Positions 18,401 through 20,466 of a stretch of 20,466 nucleotides of DNA are shown one piece after another (positions within the stretch are counted from its first letter, which is position 1; each line of letters starts with the position of its first letter). The translations under genes and the position numbers were made by a program. The DNA is from Protostelium mycophagum. Its lineage: Eukaryota; Evosea; Variosea; Protosteliida; Protosteliaceae. The notes below the pieces were generated by a model. It saw only the letters and a program-made list of their open reading frames with translations. It did no database searches and was not told the origin of the DNA. Where the stretch lies: the NCBI GenBank assembly GCA_002081555.1, contig MZNV01002163.1:1-20466 (forward strand), in the 5' to 3' direction.

Positions 18401-20268
18401 AGACAGAACCAACATGTGAGATCATTTGAATTTTGAAAATGTCGTTTTGGCGGGAATTTTTTGAAAAACAAGGTTGCAGATTGACATGTACAGTGCGGAC
18501 GCGAGAGGATTATGCCTGTTGGCCAACACTGCGGATTACTGTCTCAAACAATTGGAACAAATTTCGCAGAAGATGAAGGGCGTGATCTCCCCGAAATTCG
18601 CCGACCGAATCGACCTCAGCGCAGAACAGAACCGTTATGAGGGGTAAAGACATCATATTATGATATCATCTTGTCCACATCGAGCCGAAATGACGTGTCC
18701 TAGTGTCATCGGAAACAGCATCAGTAAGATGGTAGCCCTTTTAGAATCGAAGTTAGAGACACAACTCGTCGTCATGACAAAGCGGCCGTGGTCCACATTG
18801 AGCTCCCCAGAGGTGAGTTTTCATCGAATTTTACGCACCATTCTGAGAACATCAGGATCAATCGGAGTATGTGGATCATATGAGGAAGATCATCAATCAG
18901 ATCACGCCTATTTACAGCATGTGGCTCGATGACATCAAGCATTATTGGAACTTCTGTGATCAATTTTGGATGTGAGGATCACGAACATGTCACGATGATC
19001 ACTTTCTTGAATGTCTATTGATTTGGTGATGATTGAGATTTCAGGTCTTTCCCCGAGAACCTCATGAACAACATCTACAAATGCAGATTGATCTCTGATG
19101 TGAGTTTACAAAACATTGAATCTTGTGTCCGAGTGTATTCCATGTTGCCTGTACACAAATCTTTTTATCTTTTATTGATTTGTGGCGAATCCGTAAAGAC
19201 AAGCAGACTTGATATATTCTAACTTGTAAAGAATAAATAATTGACCAAAAAAATTGATTCCAAAAAAAATGCCTGCCATCACTGTGCACCCCATTGTATC
19301 ATCACATGTCATGACGTGATGTCATATGTGATGACGTCACTGATCATGGCAGGTTGGTGTTCAGCAGATGATCATCGACTTTGCAAGTATAAGGGCGACT
19401 TTGTCAGAGCTCGCTACTGTCGAGAAGCCAACCGACGGCCCCACGAAGTCCGAAACGTTCACCATGCCCAAGAGGTACTTTCCCCGAACTTTCTCAGATT
19501 CTTCTCCGAATTATCCCGGAAATTTCCCTGAAAACTCATGGTATACAGATACCTCAAACACTTGGAGAAAAAAATGGACAAGGCGGATACTTTGTTAAAG
19601 ATCATATTGACACCACCCATCGCGCTAGTCCAAACTTACAAACAGTTGTGGACGAAGCCCTCAGAATCCCACCTGACAAAGATAATGGACTTGAAGGTAG
19701 CCTTTTTTATAGCGAAACATGTCGCTTCGCCATCAACGAGTTGTGTTGGAAGTGTTTTCGTTTGCGAAAAAACCGCGAGACGTCTCACCAACTTCTTCAT
19801 CTGTTTTAAGAAGTGGCTTCATGCAGACTTTTCTTCACAAGAAACAACAGAAAAATGCACCTCTAAATACATTTGATTCGAATCGACTGTGGAATTGGAT
19901 GCAGCTCTTACTCATGTGAATAAATGGAAGCTGAAGGTCTTAGGGATTGAGCAGAGCTGAGCAGAGGGCGTTAGTCGTGCAGTTTTTGGAGAAGACAGAC
20001 ACCCCGCCCCTCCCCACACTCGCGGGACAGACTAATACGACCGGAGGTGAGATGTCTTAACCTTCTGTCTGACATCTTTGCACGTCTTCTTTGTCTGCAG
20101 CATAGAGGGGTGTCATGTGCTAAAGATCACTTCTGATTCTTTACAGCGAGGATAAAGGGAATGTTCGGGCTGAACAATTTAAACATGGCCATGCCAAGCA
20201 TGAATTTGGGCATGCAGATGCCTTCTATGAACCTCAATATGCCAGGTCTTGCCACAAAGAAAGAATAA
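15451..20268 (+). CDS. VPS53: VPS53, GARP/EARP vesicle-tethering complex subunit
   Basis: Subunit of the GARP complex, which tethers endosome-derived vesicles at the trans-Golgi. Exons: 15451-15592, 15674-15768, 15807-16014, 16190-16385, 16512-16604, 16931-17032, 17090-17144, 17199-17260, 17415-17460, 17526-17660, 17856-17951, 17991-18064, 18121-18193, 18261-18415, 18473-18643, 18704-18812, 18856-18971, 19045-19099, 19353-19474, 19549-19696, 19944-20046, 20147-20268; 825 aa (human 832), all phases consistent. Family matches: FDSVEYINSVFPD, SLFDKIGRIK, a coiled-coil N-terminus, SLDQIERRFDWL, VFPKEWNITE, FEKTLANKF and, near the end, LKGLSRAEQ. A Ser/Glu-rich acidic linker follows FEKTLANKF. The C-terminus has a Met-rich repeat (MPSMNL twice). 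Least certain are the acceptors of exons 6 and 10, where alternatives exist; I chose those that keep the family spacing. No catalytic function is expected. Confidence 0.95.
16605..16930 (+). other. Long AT-rich intron 5 of VPS53
   Basis: At 326 nt it is the longest intron here. It is strongly AT-rich and contains an 18-bp tandem repeat (16829-16871) and a palindrome, TGTTGA-TT-TCAACA (16803-16816). No coding exon fits. Confidence 0.6.
16829..16871 (+). repeat. 18-bp tandem repeat, about 2.4 copies
   Basis: Two units beginning ATGAAAAATAAAAT differ at one base, followed by a partial third ATGAAAG. It lies inside VPS53 intron 5. Confidence 0.8.
17677..17717 (+). repeat. Perfect 14-bp inverted repeat in VPS53 intron 10
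   Basis: ATTTCGTGCAGTTT (17677-17690) and AAACTGCACGAAAT (17704-17717) are exact complements around a 13-nt loop, beginning 17 bases inside the intron's 5' end. Confidence 0.9.
17727..17855 (+). repeat. 22-bp tandem repeat GGAAAATTGA-N-GGAAAT in VPS53 intron 10
   Basis: Four units share GGAAAATTGA followed by (A/G/T)GGAAATNTC, with the hairpin at 17739-17779 inserted after the first. The units are two ~11-bp half-units, matching the GAAATTTC-type period seen in other introns. The last unit runs into the acceptor. Confidence 0.75.
17739..17779 (+). repeat. Near-perfect hairpin GGAAATTTCACAAA / TTTGTGAAATTTCC
   Basis: A 14-bp outer stem continues into an inner AATTCC/GGAATT stem with a two-base bulge, so about 19 pairs form in 41 bases. 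It lies in the same intron as the 14-bp inverted repeat and is embedded in a 22-bp tandem repeat. Confidence 0.85.
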
Positions 20269-20269
20269 A
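20264..20269 (+). terminator. Poly(A) signal AATAAA overlapping the VPS53 stop codon
   Basis: The final codons read GAA TAA AG: the TAA stop (20266-20268) lies wholly inside AATAAA. Confidence 0.7.
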
Positions 20270-20277
20270 GATTGTTC

Positions 20278-20299
20278 CGGTCTACCCCATTGTAGACCG
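20278..20299. repeat. Hairpin CGGTCTAC / GTAGACCG just after the VPS53 poly(A) signal
   Basis: Perfect 8-bp arms with a 6-nt loop, nine bases after AATAAA. The right arm belongs to an ATTGTAGAC word, a close variant of the intron motif. Confidence 0.7.
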
Positions 20300-20466
20300 T
20301 AATACAATCCGACAAATAAATATATGATACATAAGACGTCATTGTTTTTACGATGTTGGCATAGCAGGAACGATGATATCCTGATTTAAGTCGTTGATAG
20401 CCTAATATGGCCTGGAAGCGTTCTGTTCGAGACTTTTTCTGGCTTTTTCTGAGGCAAAAATAGAGT
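20300..20466. other. Region right of VPS53
   Basis: No exon, RNA gene or repeat could be supported. GTTCGAGAC near 20424 resembles a tRNA B box, but no T-stem or acceptor stem pairs around it. Confidence 0.4.

Noticed and set aside
20415-20440. tRNA-like GTTCGAGAC followed by a T run
   Set aside because: No T-stem, anticodon arm or acceptor stem can be drawn.
1-20466. Transposons, CRISPR, prokaryotic operons
   Set aside because: No transposase, reverse transcriptase, terminal repeats with target duplications, or spaced direct repeats were seen.

Overview
This window is nuclear DNA from a compact, intron-dense eukaryote. I could build eight protein-coding gene models. Seven are interrupted by short GT-AG introns (about 74 in total, most 34-150 nt) and one has a single exon. 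The gene set (MCM2, VPS53, TAF8, PIG-F, an AMPK/CAMK-type kinase, an EGF plus seven-helix membrane protein, a secreted GH76 mannanase-like enzyme) and the tight packing suggest a unicellular eukaryote. An amoebozoan would fit, but that placement is a guess. I see no prokaryotic operon, transposon, CRISPR array, rRNA or tRNA.

Layout, left to right. 261-830 (-): small Cys-rich secreted protein, probably GPI-anchored. 1142-2204 (-): PIG-F, a subunit of the GPI ethanolamine-phosphate transferases. A 150-bp divergent promoter with an E2F-like site separates it from 2355-6859 (+): MCM2, the replicative helicase subunit, 20 exons, 928 aa. 7000-9446 (+): secreted PAN-GH76-lectin protein, 14 exons, 557 aa. 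9686-11408 (-): signal peptide, EGF-like module and about seven transmembrane helices, 9 exons. 11409-12106: gap with two weak short signal-peptide ORFs. 12107-13300 (-): Ser/Thr kinase, 5 exons. 13301-13976: non-coding gap rich in nested inverted repeats. 13977-15330 (-): TAF8, 6 exons. A 120-bp divergent promoter separates it from 15451-20268 (+): VPS53, GARP tethering-complex subunit, 22 exons, 825 aa.

The genes do not form one pathway; most are ordinary housekeeping genes. One loose link is that PIG-F (GPI-anchor synthesis) adjoins a probable GPI-anchored protein.

The unusual signal lies in the non-coding DNA. (1) A short word, GTTGTAGAT, recurs in both orientations in about 22 of 74 introns and in several intergenic gaps; in six introns its GTTGTAG is itself the 3' splice site. 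(2) Many introns are made of an approximately 11-12-bp quasi-repeat of the form CGAAATTTC, whose first and last copies supply the 5' splice site and the branch point. (3) A CTGA branch-point-like word lies about 7-16 nt before most 3' splice sites. (4) The poly(A) hexamer lies within 14 nt of every stop codon and overlaps it in four of eight genes. Together these suggest introns assembled from a small set of repeated building blocks, and extremely short 3' UTRs.
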